Assembly: GCA_036924085.1 (NCBI GenBank)
Contig: JAVGWX010000018.1
Span: 22,983,964-23,047,963 of the forward strand
Reading direction: 5' to 3'
DNA: 64,000 nucleotides
Origin: Ariolimax columbianus
Lineage: Eukaryota; Mollusca; Gastropoda; Stylommatophora; Arionidae
The position numbers were made by a program, and so were the translations under genes. Of this stretch, positions 13,201 to 25,755 are shown piece after piece (position 1 is the stretch's first letter; each line of letters starts with the position of its first letter). The notes under the pieces are model-generated. The model did no database searches, was not told the origin of the DNA, and worked only from the letters and a program-made list of their open reading frames with translations.

Positions 13201-16200
13201 AGACATGTTAGTCAGGTTCAGGCAAAACATACTGATCAGACATGTTAGTCAGGGTCAGGCAAAACATACTGATCAGACATGTTAGTCAGGGTCAGGCAAA
13301 ATATATTGATCAGACATGTTAGTCAGGGTCAGGCAAAATATACTGATCAGACATGTTAGTCACGGTCAGGCAAAATATACTGATCAGACATGTTAGTCAG
13401 ACCTCTACACCTCACGGTAGATGAGGAGCGACTAAGTAAGTAAGTAAGACATGTTAGTCAGGATCAAACAAAATATACTGATCAGACATGTTAGTCAGGT
13501 TCAGGCAAAACATACTGATCAGACATGTTAGTCAGGGTCAGGCAAAACATACTGATCAGACATGTTAGTCAGGGTCAGGCAAAATATATTGATCAGACAT
13601 GTTAGTCAGGGTCAGGCAAAATATACTGATCAGACATGTTAGTCACGGTCAGGCAAAATATACTGATCAGACATGTTAGTCAGACCTCTACACCTCACGG
13701 TAGATGAGGAGCGACTAAGTAAGTAAGTAAGACATGTTAGTCAGGATCAAACAAAATATACTGATCAGACATGTTAGTCAGGTTCAGGCAAAACATACTG
13801 ATCAGACATGTTAGTCAGGGTCAGGCAAAACATACTGATCAGACATGTTAGTCAGGGTCAGGCAAAATATATTGATCAGACATGTTAGTCAGGGTCAGGC
13901 AAAATATACTGATCAGACATGTTAGTCACGGTCAAGCAATATATACTGATCAGACATGTTAGTCAGACCTCTACACCTCACGGTAGATGAGGAGCGACTA
14001 AGTAAGTAAGTAAGACATGTTAGTCAGGATCAAACAAAATATACTGATCAGACATGTTAGTCAGGTTCAGGCAAAACATACTGATCAGACATGTTAGTCA
14101 GGGTCAGGCAAAACATACTGATCAGACATGTTAGTCAGGGTCAGGCAAAATATATTGATCAGACATGTTAGTCAGGGTCAGGCAAAATATACTGATCAGA
14201 CATGTTAGTCACGGTCAGGCAAAATATACTGATCAGACATGTTAGTCAGACCTCTACACCTCACGGTAGATGAGGAGCGACTAAGTAAGTAAGTAAGACA
14301 TGTTAGTCAGGATCAAACAAAATATACTGATCAGACATGTTAGTCAGGTTCAGGCAAAACATACTGATCAGACATGTTAGTCAGGGTCAGGCAAAACATA
14401 CTGATCAGACATGTTAGTCAGGGTCAGGCAAAATATATTGATCAGACATGTTAGTCAGGGTCAGGCAAAATATACTGATCAGACATGTTAGTCACGGTCA
14501 GGCAAAATATACTGATCAGACATGTTAGTCAGACCTCTACACCTCACGGTAGATGAGGAGCGACTAAGTAAGTAAGTAAGACATGTTAGTCAGGATCAAA
14601 CAAAATATACTGATCAGACATGTTAGTCAGGTTCAGGCAAAACATACTGATCAGACATGTTAGTCAGGGTCAGGCAAAACATACTGATCAGACATGTTAG
14701 TCAGGGTCAGGCAAAATATATTGATCAGACATGTTAGTCAGGGTCAGGCAAAATATACTGATCAGACATGTTAGTCACGGTCAAGCAATATATACTGATC
14801 AGACATGTTAGTCAGACCTCTACACCTCACGGTAGATGAGGAGCGACTAAGTAAGTAAGTAAGACATGTTAGTCAGGATCAAACAAAATATACTGATCAG
14901 ACATGTTAGTCAGGTTCAGGCAAAACATACTGATCAGACATGTTAGTCAGGGTCAGGCAAAACATACTGATCAGACATGTTAGTCAGGGTCAGGCAAAAC
15001 ATACTGATCAGACATGTTAGTCAGGGTCAGGCAAAATATATTGATCAGAAATGTTAGTCAGGGTCAGGCAAAATATATTGATTAGACATGTTAGTCAAGG
15101 TCAGGCAAAATATACTGATCAGACATGTTAGTCACGGTCAGGCAAAATATACTGATCAGACATGTTAGTCAGACCTCTACACCTCATGGTAGATGAGGAG
15201 CGACTAAGTAAGTAAGTAAGACATGTTAGTCAGGATCAAACAAAACATACTGATCAGACATGTTAGTCAGGATCAAACAAAACATACTGATCAGACATGT
15301 TAGTCAGGGTCAGGCAAAATATATTGATTAGACATGTTAGTCAAGGTCAGGCAAAATATACTGATCAGACATGTTAGTCACGGTCAAGCAATATATACTG
15401 ATCAGACATGTTAGTCAGACCTCTACACCTCACGGTAGATGAGGAGCGACTAAGTAAGTAAGTAAGACATGTTAGTCAGGATCAAACAAAACATACTGAT
15501 CAGACATGTTAGTCAGGTTCAGGCAAAACATACTGATCAGACATGTTAGTCAGGGTCAGGCAAAACATACTGATCAGACATGTTAGTCAGGGTCAGGCAA
15601 AACATACTGATCAGACATGTTAGTCACGGTCAAGCAATATATACTGATCAGACATGTTAGTCACGGTCAAGCAATATATACTGATCAGACATGTTAGTCA
15701 GACCTCTACACCTCACGGTAGATGAGGAGCGACTAAGTAAGTAAGTAAGACATGTTAGTCAGGATCAAACAAAACATACTGATCAGACATGTTAGTCAGG
15801 TTCAGGCAAAACATACTGATCAGACATGTTAGTCAGGGTCAGGCAAAACATACTGATCAGACATGTTAGTCAGGGTCAGGCAAAACATACTGATCAGACA
15901 TGTTAGTCAGGGTCAAGCAATATATACTGATCAGACATGTTAGTCAGACCTCTACACCTCACGGTAGATGAGGAGCGACTAAGTAAGTAAGTAAGACATG
16001 TTAGTCAGGATCAAACAAAACATACTGATCAGACATGTTAGTCAGGTTCAGGCAAAACATACTGATCAGACATGTTAGTCAGGGTCAGGCAAAACATACT
16101 GATCAGACATGTTAGTCAGGGTCAGGCAAAACATACTGATCAGACATGTTAGTCACGGTCAAGCAATATATACTGATCAGACATGTTAGTCACGGTCAAG

Positions 16201-19200
16201 CAATATATACTGATCAGACATGTTAGTCAGACCTCTACACCTCACGGTAGATGAGGAGCGACTAAGTAAGTAAGTAAGACATGTNNNNNNNNNNNNNNNN
16301 NNNNNNNNNNNNNNNNNNNNNNNNNNNNNNNNNNNNNNNNNNNNNNNNNNNNNNNNNNNNNNNNNNNNNNNNNNNNNNNNNNNNAACATACTGATCAGAC
16401 ATGTTAGTCAGGGTCAGGCAAAATATATTGATCAGACATGTTAGTCAGGGTCAGGCAAAATATACTGATCAGACATGTTAGTCACGGTCAGGCAAAATAT
16501 ACTGATCAGACATGTTAGTCAGACCTCTACACCTCACGGTAGATGAGGAGCGACTAAGTAAGTAAGTAAGACATGTTAGTCAGGATCAAACAAAATATAC
16601 TGATCAGACATGTTAGTCAGGTTCAGGCAAAACATACTGATCAGACATGTTAGTCAGGGTCAGGCAAAACATACTGATCAGACATGTTAGTCAGGGTCAG
16701 GCAAAATATATTGATCAGACATGTTAGTCAGGGTCAGGCAAAATATACTGATCAGACATGTTAGTCACGGTCAGGCAAAATATACTGATCAGACATGTTA
16801 GTCAGACCTCTACACCTCACGGTAGATGAGGAGCGACTAAGTAAGTAAGTAAGACATGTTAGTCAGGATCAAACAAAATATACTGATCAGACATGTTAGT
16901 CAGGTTCAGGCAAAACATACTGATCAGACATGTTAGTCAGGGTCAGGCAAAACATACTGATCAGACATGTTAGTCAGGGTCAGGCAAAATATATTGATCA
17001 GACATGTTAGTCAGGGTCAGGCAAAATATACTGATCAGACATGTTAGTCACGGTCAAGCAATATATACTGATCAGACATGTTAGTCAGACCTCTACACCT
17101 CACGGTAGATGAGGAGCGACTAAGTAAGTAAGTAAGACATGTTAGTCAGGATCAAACAAAATATACTGATCAGACATGTTAGTCAGGTTCAGGCAAAACA
17201 TACTGATCAGACATGTTAGTCAGGGTCAGGCAAAACATACTGATCAGACATGTTAGTCAGGGTCAGGCAAAACATACTGATCAGACATGTTAGTCAGGGT
17301 CAGGCAAAACATATTGATCAGACATGTTAGTCAGGGTCAGGCAAAATATACTGATCAGACATGTTAGTCACGGTCAGGCAAAATATACTGATCAGACATG
17401 TTAGTCAGACCTCTACACCTCACGGTAGATGAGGAGCGACTAAGTAAGTAAGTAAGACATGTTAGTCAGGATCAAACAAAATATACTGATCAGACATGTT
17501 AGTCAGGTTCAGGCAAAACATACTGATCAGACATGTTAGTCAGGGTCAGGCAAAACATACTGATCAGACATGTTAGTCAGGGTCAGGCAAAATATATTGA
17601 TCAGACATGTTAGTCAGGGTCAGGCAAAATATACTGATCAGACATGTTAGTCACGGTCAGGCAAAATATACTGATCAGACATGTTAGTCAGACCTCTACA
17701 CCTCACGGTAGATGAGGAGCGACTAAGTAAGTAAGTAAGACATGTTAGTCAGGATCAAACAAAATATACTGATCAGACATGTTAGTCAGGTTCAGGCAAA
17801 ACATACTGATCAGACATGTTAGTCAGGGTCAGGCAAAACATACTGATCAGACATGTTAGTCAGGGTCAGGCAAAATATATTGATCAGACATGTTAGTCAG
17901 GGTCAGGCAAAATATACTGATCAGACATGTTAGTCACGGTCAGGCAAAATATACTGATCAGACATGTTAGTCAGACCTCTACACCTCACGGTAGATGAGG
18001 AGCGACTAAGTAAGTAAGTAAGACATGTTAGTCAGGATCAAACAAAATATACTGATCAGACATGTTAGTCAGGTTCAGGCAAAACATACTGATCAGACAT
18101 GTTAGTCAGGGTCAGGCAAAACATACTGATCAGACATGTTAGTCAGGGTCAGGCAAAATATATTGATCAGACATGTTAGTCAGGGTCAGGCAAAATATAC
18201 TGATCAGACATGTTAGTCACGGTCAAGCAATATATACTGATCAGACATGTTAGTCAGACCTCTACACCTCACGGTAGATGAGGAGCGACTAAGTAAGTAA
18301 GTAAGACATGTTAGTCAGGATCAAACAAAATATACTGATCAGACATGTTAGTCAGGTTCAGGCAAAACATACTGATCAGACATGTTAGTCAGGGTCAGGC
18401 AAAACATACTGATCAGACATGTTAGTCAGGGTCAGGCAAAATATATTGATCAGACATGTTAGTCAGGGTCAGGCAAAATATACTGATCAGACATGTTAGT
18501 CACGGTCAGGCAAAATATACTGATCAGACATGTTAGTCAGACCTCTACACCTCACGGTAGATGAGGAGCGACTAAGTAAGTAAGTAAGACATGTTAGTCA
18601 GGATCAAACAAAATATACTGATCAGACATGTTAGTCAGGTTCAGGCAAAACATACTGATCAGACATGTTAGTCAGGGTCAGGCAAAACATACTGATCAGA
18701 CATGTTAGTCAGGGTCAGGCAAAATATATTGATCAGACATGTTAGTCAGGGTCAGGCAAAATATACTGATCAGACATGTTAGTCACGGTCAGGCAAAATA
18801 TACTGATCAGACATGTTAGTCAGACCTCTACACCTCACGGTAGATGAGGAGCGACTAAGTAAGTAAGTAAGACATGTTAGTCAGGATCAAACAAAATATA
18901 CTGATCAGACATGTTAGTCAGGTTCAGGCAAAACATACTGATCAGACATGTTAGTCAGGGTCAGGCAAAACATACTGATCAGACATGTTAGTCAGGGTCA
19001 GGCAAAATATATTGATCAGACATGTTAGTCAGGGTCAGGCAAAATATACTGATCAGACATGTTAGTCACGGTCAAGCAATATATACTGATCAGACATGTT
19101 AGTCAGACCTCTACACCTCACGGTAGATGAGGAGCGACTAAGTAAGTAAGTAAGACATGTTAGTCAGGATCAAACAAAATATACTGATCAGACATGTTAG

Positions 19201-19464
19201 TCAGGTTCAGGCAAAACATACTGATCAGACATGTTAGTCAGGGTCAGGCAAAACATACTGATCAGACATGTTAGTCAGGGTCAGGCAAAACATACTGATC
19301 AGACATGTTAGTCAGGGTCAGGCAAAATATATTGATCAGAAATGTTAGTCAGGGTCAGGCAAAATATATTGATTAGACATGTTAGTCAAGGTCAGGCAAA
19401 ATATACTGATCAGACATGTTAGTCACGGTCAGGCAAAATATACTGATCAGACATGTTAGTCAGA
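10214..19464 (+). repeat. Second-level repeat blocks of about 2.34 kb in the satellite
   Basis: The spacer series 10214-12552 and 12835-15173 have the same interval order, seven of 283 then one of 357, total 2338 bp each. The series 17089-19464 has 320, six of 283, then 357, total 2375, exactly one monomer longer. A CAAGCAATATATA variant before the spacer recurs at equivalent places in the three blocks. Confidence 0.8.
16285..16384. other. Assembly gap of exactly 100 N
   Basis: A run of 100 N within the satellite. The spacer interval across it, 16231 to 16523, is 292 bp and does not fit 37n+61. The N run is therefore probably a placeholder and the true gap size is unknown. Confidence 0.95.
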
Positions 19465-22056
19465 CCTCTACACCTCATGGTAGATGAGGAGCGACTAAGT
19501 AAGTAAGTAAGACATGTTAGTCAGGATCAAACAAAACATACTGATCAGACATGTTAGTCAGGATCAAACAAAACATACTGATCAGACATGTTAGTCAGGG
19601 TCAGGCAAAATATATTGATTAGACATGTTAGTCAAGGTCAGGCAAAATATACTGATCAGACATGTTAGTCACGGTCAAGCAATATATACTGATCAGACAT
19701 GTTAGTCAGACCTCTACACCTCACGGTAGATGAGGAGCGACTAAGTAAGTAAGTAAGACATGTTAGTCAGGATCAAACAAAACATACTGATCAGACATGT
19801 TAGTCAGGTTCAGGCAAAACATACTGATCAGACATGTTAGTCAGGGTCAGGCAAAACATACTGATCAGACATGTTAGTCAGGGTCAGGCAAAACATACTG
19901 ATCAGACATGTTAGTCACGGTCAAGCAATATATACTGATCAGACATGTTAGTCACGGTCAAGCAATATATACTGATCAGACATGTTAGTCAGACCTCTAC
20001 ACCTCACGGTAGATGAGGAGCGACTAAGTAAGTAAGTAAGACATGTTAGTCAGGATCAAACAAAACATACTGATCAGACATGTTAGTCAGGTTCAGGCAA
20101 AACATACTGATCAGACATGTTAGTCAGGGTCAGGCAAAACATACTGATCAGACATGTTAGTCAGGGTCAGGCAAAACATACTGATCAGACATGTTAGTCA
20201 GGGTCAGGCAAAATATATTGATCAGAAATGTTAGTCAGGGTCAGGCAAAATATATTGATTAGACATGTTAGTCAAGGTCAGGCAAAATATACTGATCAGA
20301 CATGTTAGTCACGGTCAAGCAATATATACTGATCAGACATGTTAGTCAGACCTCTACACCTCACGGTAGATGAGGAGCGACTAAGTAAGTAAGTAAGACA
20401 TGTTAGTCAGGATCAAACAAAACATACTGATCAGACATGTTAGTCAGGTTCAGGCAAAACATACTGATCAGACATGTTAGTCACGGTCAGGCAAAATATA
20501 CTGATCAGACATGTTAGTCACGGTCAGGCAAAATATACTGATCAGACATGTTAGTCAGACCTCTACACCTCACGGTAGATGAGGAGCGACTAAGTAAGTA
20601 AGTAAGACATGTTAGTCAGGATCAAACAAAACATACTGATCAGACATGTTAGTCAGGATCAAACAAAACATACTGATCAGACATGTTAGTCAGGGTCAGG
20701 CAAAATATATTGATTAGACATGTTAGTCAAGGTCAGGCAAAATATACTGATCAGACATGTTAGTCAGGGTCAGGCAAAATATACTGATCAGACATGTTAG
20801 TCAGGGTCAGGCAAAATATACTGATCAGACATGTTAGTCAGACCTCTACACCTCACGGTAGATGAGGAGCGACTAAGTAAGTAAGTAAGACATGTTAGTC
20901 AGGATCAAACAAAACATACTGATCAGACATGTTAGTCAGGATCAAACAAAACATACTGATCAGACATATTAGTCAGGGTCAGGCAAAATATATTGATTAG
21001 ACATGTTAGTCAAGGTCAGGCAAAATATACTGATCAGACATGTTAGTCACGGTCAAGCAATATATACTGATCAGACATGTTAGTCAGACCTCTACACCTC
21101 ACGGTAGATGAGGAGCGACTAAGTAAGTAAGTAAGACATGTTAGTCAGGATCAAACAAAACATACTGATCAGACATGTTAGTCAGGTTCAGGCAAAACAT
21201 ACTGATCAGACATGTTAGTCAGGGTCAGGCAAAACATACTGATCAGACATGTTAGTCAGGGTCAGGCAAAACATACTGATCAGACATGTTAGTCACGGTC
21301 AAGCAATATATACTGATCAGACATGTTAGTCACGGTCAAGCAATATATACTGATCAGACATGTTAGTCAGACCTCTACACCTCACGGTAGATGAGGAGCG
21401 ACTAAGTAAGTAAGTAAGACATGTTAGTCAGGATCAAACAAAACATACTGATCAGACATGTTAGTCAGGTTCAGGCAAAACATACTGATCAGACATGTTA
21501 GTCAGTGTCAGGCAAAACATACTGATCAGACATGTTAGTCAGGGTCAGGCAAAACATACTGATCAGACATGTTAGTCAGGGTCAGGCAAAATATATTGAT
21601 CAGAAATGTTAGTCAGGGTCAGGCAAAATATATTGATTAGACATGTTAGTCAAGGTCAGGCAAAATATACTGATCAGACATGTTAGTCACGGTCAAGCAA
21701 TATATACTGATCAGACATGTTAGTCAGACCTCTACACCTCACGGTAGATGAGGAGCGACTAAGTAAGTAAGTAAGACATGTTAGTCAGGATCAAACAAAA
21801 CATACTGATCAGACATGTTAGTCAGGTTCAGGCAAAACATACTGATCAGACATGTTAGTCAGGGTCAGGCAAAACATACTGATCAGACATGTTAGTCAGG
21901 GTCAGGCAAAACATACTGATCAGACATGTTAGTCAGGGTCAGGCAAAATATATTGATCAGACATGTTAGTCAGGGTCAGGCAAAATATATTGATTAGACA
22001 TGTTAGTCAAGGTCAGGCAAAATATACTGATCAGACATGTTAGTCACGGTCAGACA

Positions 22057-22347
22057 AAAATACTCGCCAAGACCCTCACCTCGGCTTCCTAGTAGCCCTC
22101 TCTGGAAACGGACTGTGTGTCATGGCAGTCTGGCTAACGAGGTGCTGGATCGACGTGATCCCCGTAGTAGTGAGTGACACGCAGACTAAGCCAAGCATAG
22201 CACAACCGCCTAGAGGATTCCGGTCTAACTTCATCAGCATGCTCGGGATGTGAGGAAAGCTACTGCGACCCGCCACTTAACGTCCTTTTCAGGGCGCACA
22301 TAAGAGTAGCCTTCTCGTTTTGGGCATTCGCAAACAACAACAACAAC
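22057..22347 (+). mobile_element. Family B element body joined to the satellite
   Basis: A non-coding body of about 285 bp that follows the last satellite monomer without a break and ends in an (AAC)n tail (about 22327-22347). It matches 41640-41913 and 51440-51725 over the full length. The middle carries a core shared with SINE-A (GGAAACGGACTG, then GGCAGTCTGGCTAACGAGG). A 66-codon minus-strand frame here is chance. Confidence 0.8.
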
Positions 22348-22504
22348 ATACCAATCGATCTGTAGAGCTTTCAATCTTTGGTCAACTCTCTCGCCTCTGT
22401 CACCGTTTTCGTCAGAACCTCTTTAATGTTCATCTTTTCCCGGGTCTGTCTCTGCCTCGCTTCCCATGTACAATACCCACGTTGCAACGATATATCGGAT
22501 TTTT

Positions 22505-23235
22505 TTTCCAACTTGCCGAAGCAAAGGCACCGAAAACCTCACGCAAGATTGTAATCCAAGAAGAAGATGTCCATCAAGAAAACATAGTATTCCTGACTAA
22601 TGCCTCGTCAGTATTAACACCGCTAAAACAACACAAAGATGAAGATCTCTAGCAATGAATGTTTTCCCTCATACAGCTCTCAGCAGAACACACAAGGTTA
22701 GTCATTCAGTGTATCCCATCCCACTGCAATATCGAAATCAATGAAGCTGCAGACAAACTAGTAAAGTGTGGATGAGCATCCCCACCAACAGAACTGAGCA
22801 TCACGTATTATGAGTCCAAGACCTGAGTTAAAACCAAATTCAGTGGAAAATGGGCTAATCAATATCCCCACTTCCGATAAGAAGACAGCTACTTTAATTG
22901 TGGAGCCGCGTAGCGCAGTGGTTAGCGCGCTGGCTTCGCATATGAATGGTCCTGGGTTCATTCCCCAGTTGAGGCGGTAATGATTTTTTTCAGACTGCAA
23001 TGGTTCCCGGGTCGAGCCAGCCCTAAATGGGTACCGGTTCAGTCCGGGAAGTAAAAGCGGTGAGGGAGAGGAGATGGCTACCGCCCTCATTTAACCTCAC
23101 ACCCCTACGGCAGTACTTTACTTTAATTCAACTAGATACGAACTGGATATAAGAGACTCAGGGGTCATCTTTACAACAAAATGAGGATCGGGACAGATGA
23201 CAGGTGGCGGGAGCAAACCATGATTCCTATAAATC
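22505..23235 (+). pseudogene. RNase H LINE fragment split by a SINE
   Basis: Before 22890 the frames give VFLTNASSVLTPLKQHK, then VIQCIPSHCNIEINEAADKL, which is the second half of an RNase H domain (normally LTDAxSVL and PSHCNIxGNEAAD). After the inserted SINE, 23129-23235 gives LRGHLYNKMRIGTDD, the segment leading to the C-terminal zinc knuckle. The catalytic Asp of LTDA is Asn here, and there are stops. A dead relic. Confidence 0.75.
22900..23118 (+). mobile_element. tRNA-derived SINE (SINE-D) with 10-bp TSD
   Basis: The head holds an A-box-like TAGCGCAGTGG near 22910 and a B-box-like GGGTTCATTCC near 22954, the spacing of an RNA polymerase III promoter inside a tRNA-like unit. The body contains CTAAATGGGTACCGG, also seen in altered form near 51865. 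The element is flanked by TACTTTAATT at 22890-22899 and 23119-23128. It sits inside an RNase H LINE fragment. Confidence 0.85.
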
Positions 23236-23640
23236 TGCATGCTCACGCAGGAAGAGAGAGCACAATACTGGTCTTGCGAGACAGATATTAGGCACTAGCT
23301 GTACGGAGATAAAACAACTTTACATAACTGTGTTCTTTGTGAGAAAAACTGGGCGCTTGGTCTGAACGAAGAAAAGGTATCGTTTTTATTCTAAGCCGAT
23401 GTGGCGTTTGATGTGGTCTAGAGCATTTTAGTTTCCTATATGTAATATTGCTTACTTAGCTAATTGTGTTCTTTTAGAAGCTTCTTTAATATTTTATTAT
23501 GTTTTTCTTTCGCGCCATTCACGATAATTTAAGCACTTTAGCTCGAATGATTCAATCTTCTTCCTGTGTGTGTGTGTGTGTGTATGGTTGTGCATGTTTC
23601 GCATCTGCACGTTGACAGTAGGAAGATACATATTCTTAGG
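23236..23640. other. Stretch with only a short TG run
   Basis: A (TG)n run at about 23566-23583. Otherwise AT-rich sequence with nothing recognised. Confidence 0.4.
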
Positions 23641-23644
23641 ATCT

Positions 23645-24125
23645 TTGTTTTTTTTCTTCATTTTATTAGTGTTTTGCGATAAGTTTCTAACTGCAGTTGA
23701 CTCTCTGCAATGTCATGGCCAAACTTCTTCTTACTTCTTTTTGGCAATCTCCATTGCTGTTTATAATCTAGCCGAATCAAATTTTGTAACATTCCTAACT
23801 TCTTGTATCTCAAGAATATCTTTCAGTCTGGGTTTATTTTTCCTTATCACTTCTCATTATCTTGGTCTTGCTGATGGTTAGGTATAGATTTTGTTACTCC
23901 CTGTGCTGTTTATCAACCGACAGGATCATTTGTCCCTGTCCCGCAGCGCTCTTCAAAAGGACAACTATGTCATTTGCATAATTTAGTTCTGTTATTTCAT
24001 TCCCGCCATTTGTGAACGGGTCGAACTTTGCAAACTCGTTGCATTTTTATGGTTTCCATTATGTTTTCAGTAAGGGAAGAGTATGCATCCTTGTCTAACT
24101 CCCTTTGCACCTAAAAATAGTTCGA
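23645..24125 (-). pseudogene. LINE reverse transcriptase fragment
   Basis: Minus-strand frames give VRQGCILFPY (normally RQGC.LSP), then ELNYANDIVVLLKSA (normally YADD), then LTISKTKIM, then LPKRSKKKFG. This is the order of RT motifs B, C and D in RTE/L2-like LINEs. The catalytic YADD reads YAND and the frame is broken several times. Confidence 0.65.
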
Positions 24126-24215
24126 TGTGTCTCCAGCTAATCTATGAAACAAAAATACGTTTAGTGATAATTCATTTTCCTGGGGATCGGAAGGGGAACC
24201 TCCAGTCCCCTAGTC

Positions 24216-24217
<2 letters not shown>

Positions 24218-24270
<53 letters not shown>

Positions 24271-24690
24271 TTTCCTTATGCGTCTGAGGCCCGTTGCGTC
24301 GGATGAACACTACCATGTACAGTTGTAACTGCGTGCTGCCAGGCCTCCTCTAAGGCAGATGGGGAGGCTGCTACCTATTGGAGCAACGTGTTTCCAGGAC
24401 GACCTCTCCGGCGCTTCCAGCCAGCAGAGTGGAGGCCGTTAGCACTGTTGACTGTCCTTTGAAGAATCTGGTGAGCTGGGACCTCTTTGTCCGGTCGGAC
24501 AACATAACCGAACAGGGAAATGCGGCGACGTTCCAGAATAACCGAGACAGAGGGGGAGATGTGTCCTTGCAGAAACATCTACATTCCGGACGAAATCGTA
24601 CCAACGAATGCCAAGAATGTCGCTGATTTCGCTTTTTTTTTCAGGGTCCAGGTCTCGGAGCCATACACAAGGACCGGGATGACGCACGAC
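24218..24690 (-). pseudogene. LINE C-terminus with ATT tail
   Basis: Minus-strand frames give LYGSETWTLKKKSE, ILGIRWYDFVRN, then a segment with RTHLPSVSVILERRRISLFG and WKRRRGRPGN. This is the post-RT region of BovB/Cfdp2-like LINEs, including the GIRW and RRRGRP blocks. The untranslated end continues to the plus-strand (AAT)n run at about 24218-24270, which is the element's (ATT)n tail. 5'-truncated with frameshifts. Confidence 0.75.
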
Positions 24691-25755
24691 TGGGAGAGCG
24701 TACTAGTCTATGGGGACACGATTGTGAGTTAGTTGCTCGTGATGGTTGCATCATCCAACGATTTTTGACGATGTAACTTGCGCTGTATTTGATTACAGTG
24801 AGGAAGTAATTGCGTTAGTTATCAACCTCACTCTCTCGTTCCGAGCTACCTTGGACCAACGGCATGAGTATCTGTCGAAACGACTGGAAGTAACGCAGGA
24901 TGCAAATACTCTGGTCTTACCTTTCTTTAGACTTGAAACTTGCGGGATTCGATCGTCCACTGTTTATCATTTCATTGCTTTGAGAGGCGTGTCTTAGTAC
25001 AACTACAGCGACATTATGTTGTTACGGATCCAGCAGTATCCGGGCTCTCACCCATCGGCCCAATGCCATGTAATGGTGTCCTCACGGGTTTATTAGTTGT
25101 TTTCTAGTGTCATACAAAGTGTTCCATTTATCTAGCCTTGGAGAATGAAGCATTTTTCTAACATCGTTGAGGGCTGAGCTCTCAAAGAGATGATCAGAGC
25201 TTGGCAAATGTTGGGGTGGCTTACCAGTCAGTCAAACATTTCACTAGTCAGCATGGTCAGACTACAGTCATCCAATTTATGTTAACAAATTCAAACTAAG
25301 CACTAATTCGCCTTTATTTATACCCAACAATGCGTACCAAATCAAAATAAATTGTATTACTTACACAGTATTAGCCTATGTCTTCTTAAGCAAAAAATGT
25401 ACTGCTGTCAGAGACATGACGTGTGTGTCCTTGAACATTCTTGGTAGTTTTAGCACTGTAGTACCATTTATCGATGGCTTTAGTAAGTTTAAATTGTGAT
25501 AGTGGAAGTCCATTTAGATTCATCATCATAAACTAGTTTATGTACAATCTATTCTAACTGTAAAATCATTAATAGTCGTGCGAGAGTCTTTATATAGTAA
25601 CGATTAAAAACGTAATTAATGATTCAAAACGGATTTCTATTACTCGTCAAGCAACAACTTTTACTCGTCACAGACGAGCGCTTTTGTCATGTCCTGGAGA
25701 TGATGATCAGCGGTTCTGTATGGAAGTGTACACAGTTGGCACTCGGGAGTGTGTT
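24691..25755. other. Stretch without recognised features
   Basis: No gene or repeat recognised in about 1 kb. Open frames such as 24746-24997 have no family resemblance. Confidence 0.4.

Larger units (their letters stand above)
9008..21788 (+). repeat. Higher-order repeat, 37n+61 bp periods, 45 spacer copies
   Basis: The segment starting ACCTCTACACCTCAC occurs 45 times, first at 9008 and last at 21728. Successive distances are mostly 283 bp, with 357, 320, 246, 209 and 135; every one except that across the N gap equals 37n+61. The added 61 bp are a 46-bp segment ending in TAAG repeats plus a second copy of AGACATGTTAGTCAG. Variants such as CATGG for CACGG at 15180 and 19471 mark duplicated blocks. 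Confidence 0.95.
8145..22056 (+). repeat. 37-bp satellite array, about 300 monomers
   Basis: The array opens at 8145 with AGACTAACGTCTGGTCA, a motif found again at 41197. Monomers are 37 bp and contain CTGATCAGACATGTTAGTCA and GGTCAGGCAAAATA. From 8157 to 9007 there are about 23 near-identical monomers. From 9008 on the array is a higher-order repeat with a 61-bp insertion unit. The array ends where family B begins (22057). It has no coding potential: all frames contain frequent stops. Confidence 0.97.

Noticed and set aside
8145..22056. CRISPR-like array of direct repeats
   Set aside because: Repeats are contiguous without unique spacers, the 61-bp segment is itself repeated, and the surrounding genome is an animal's.
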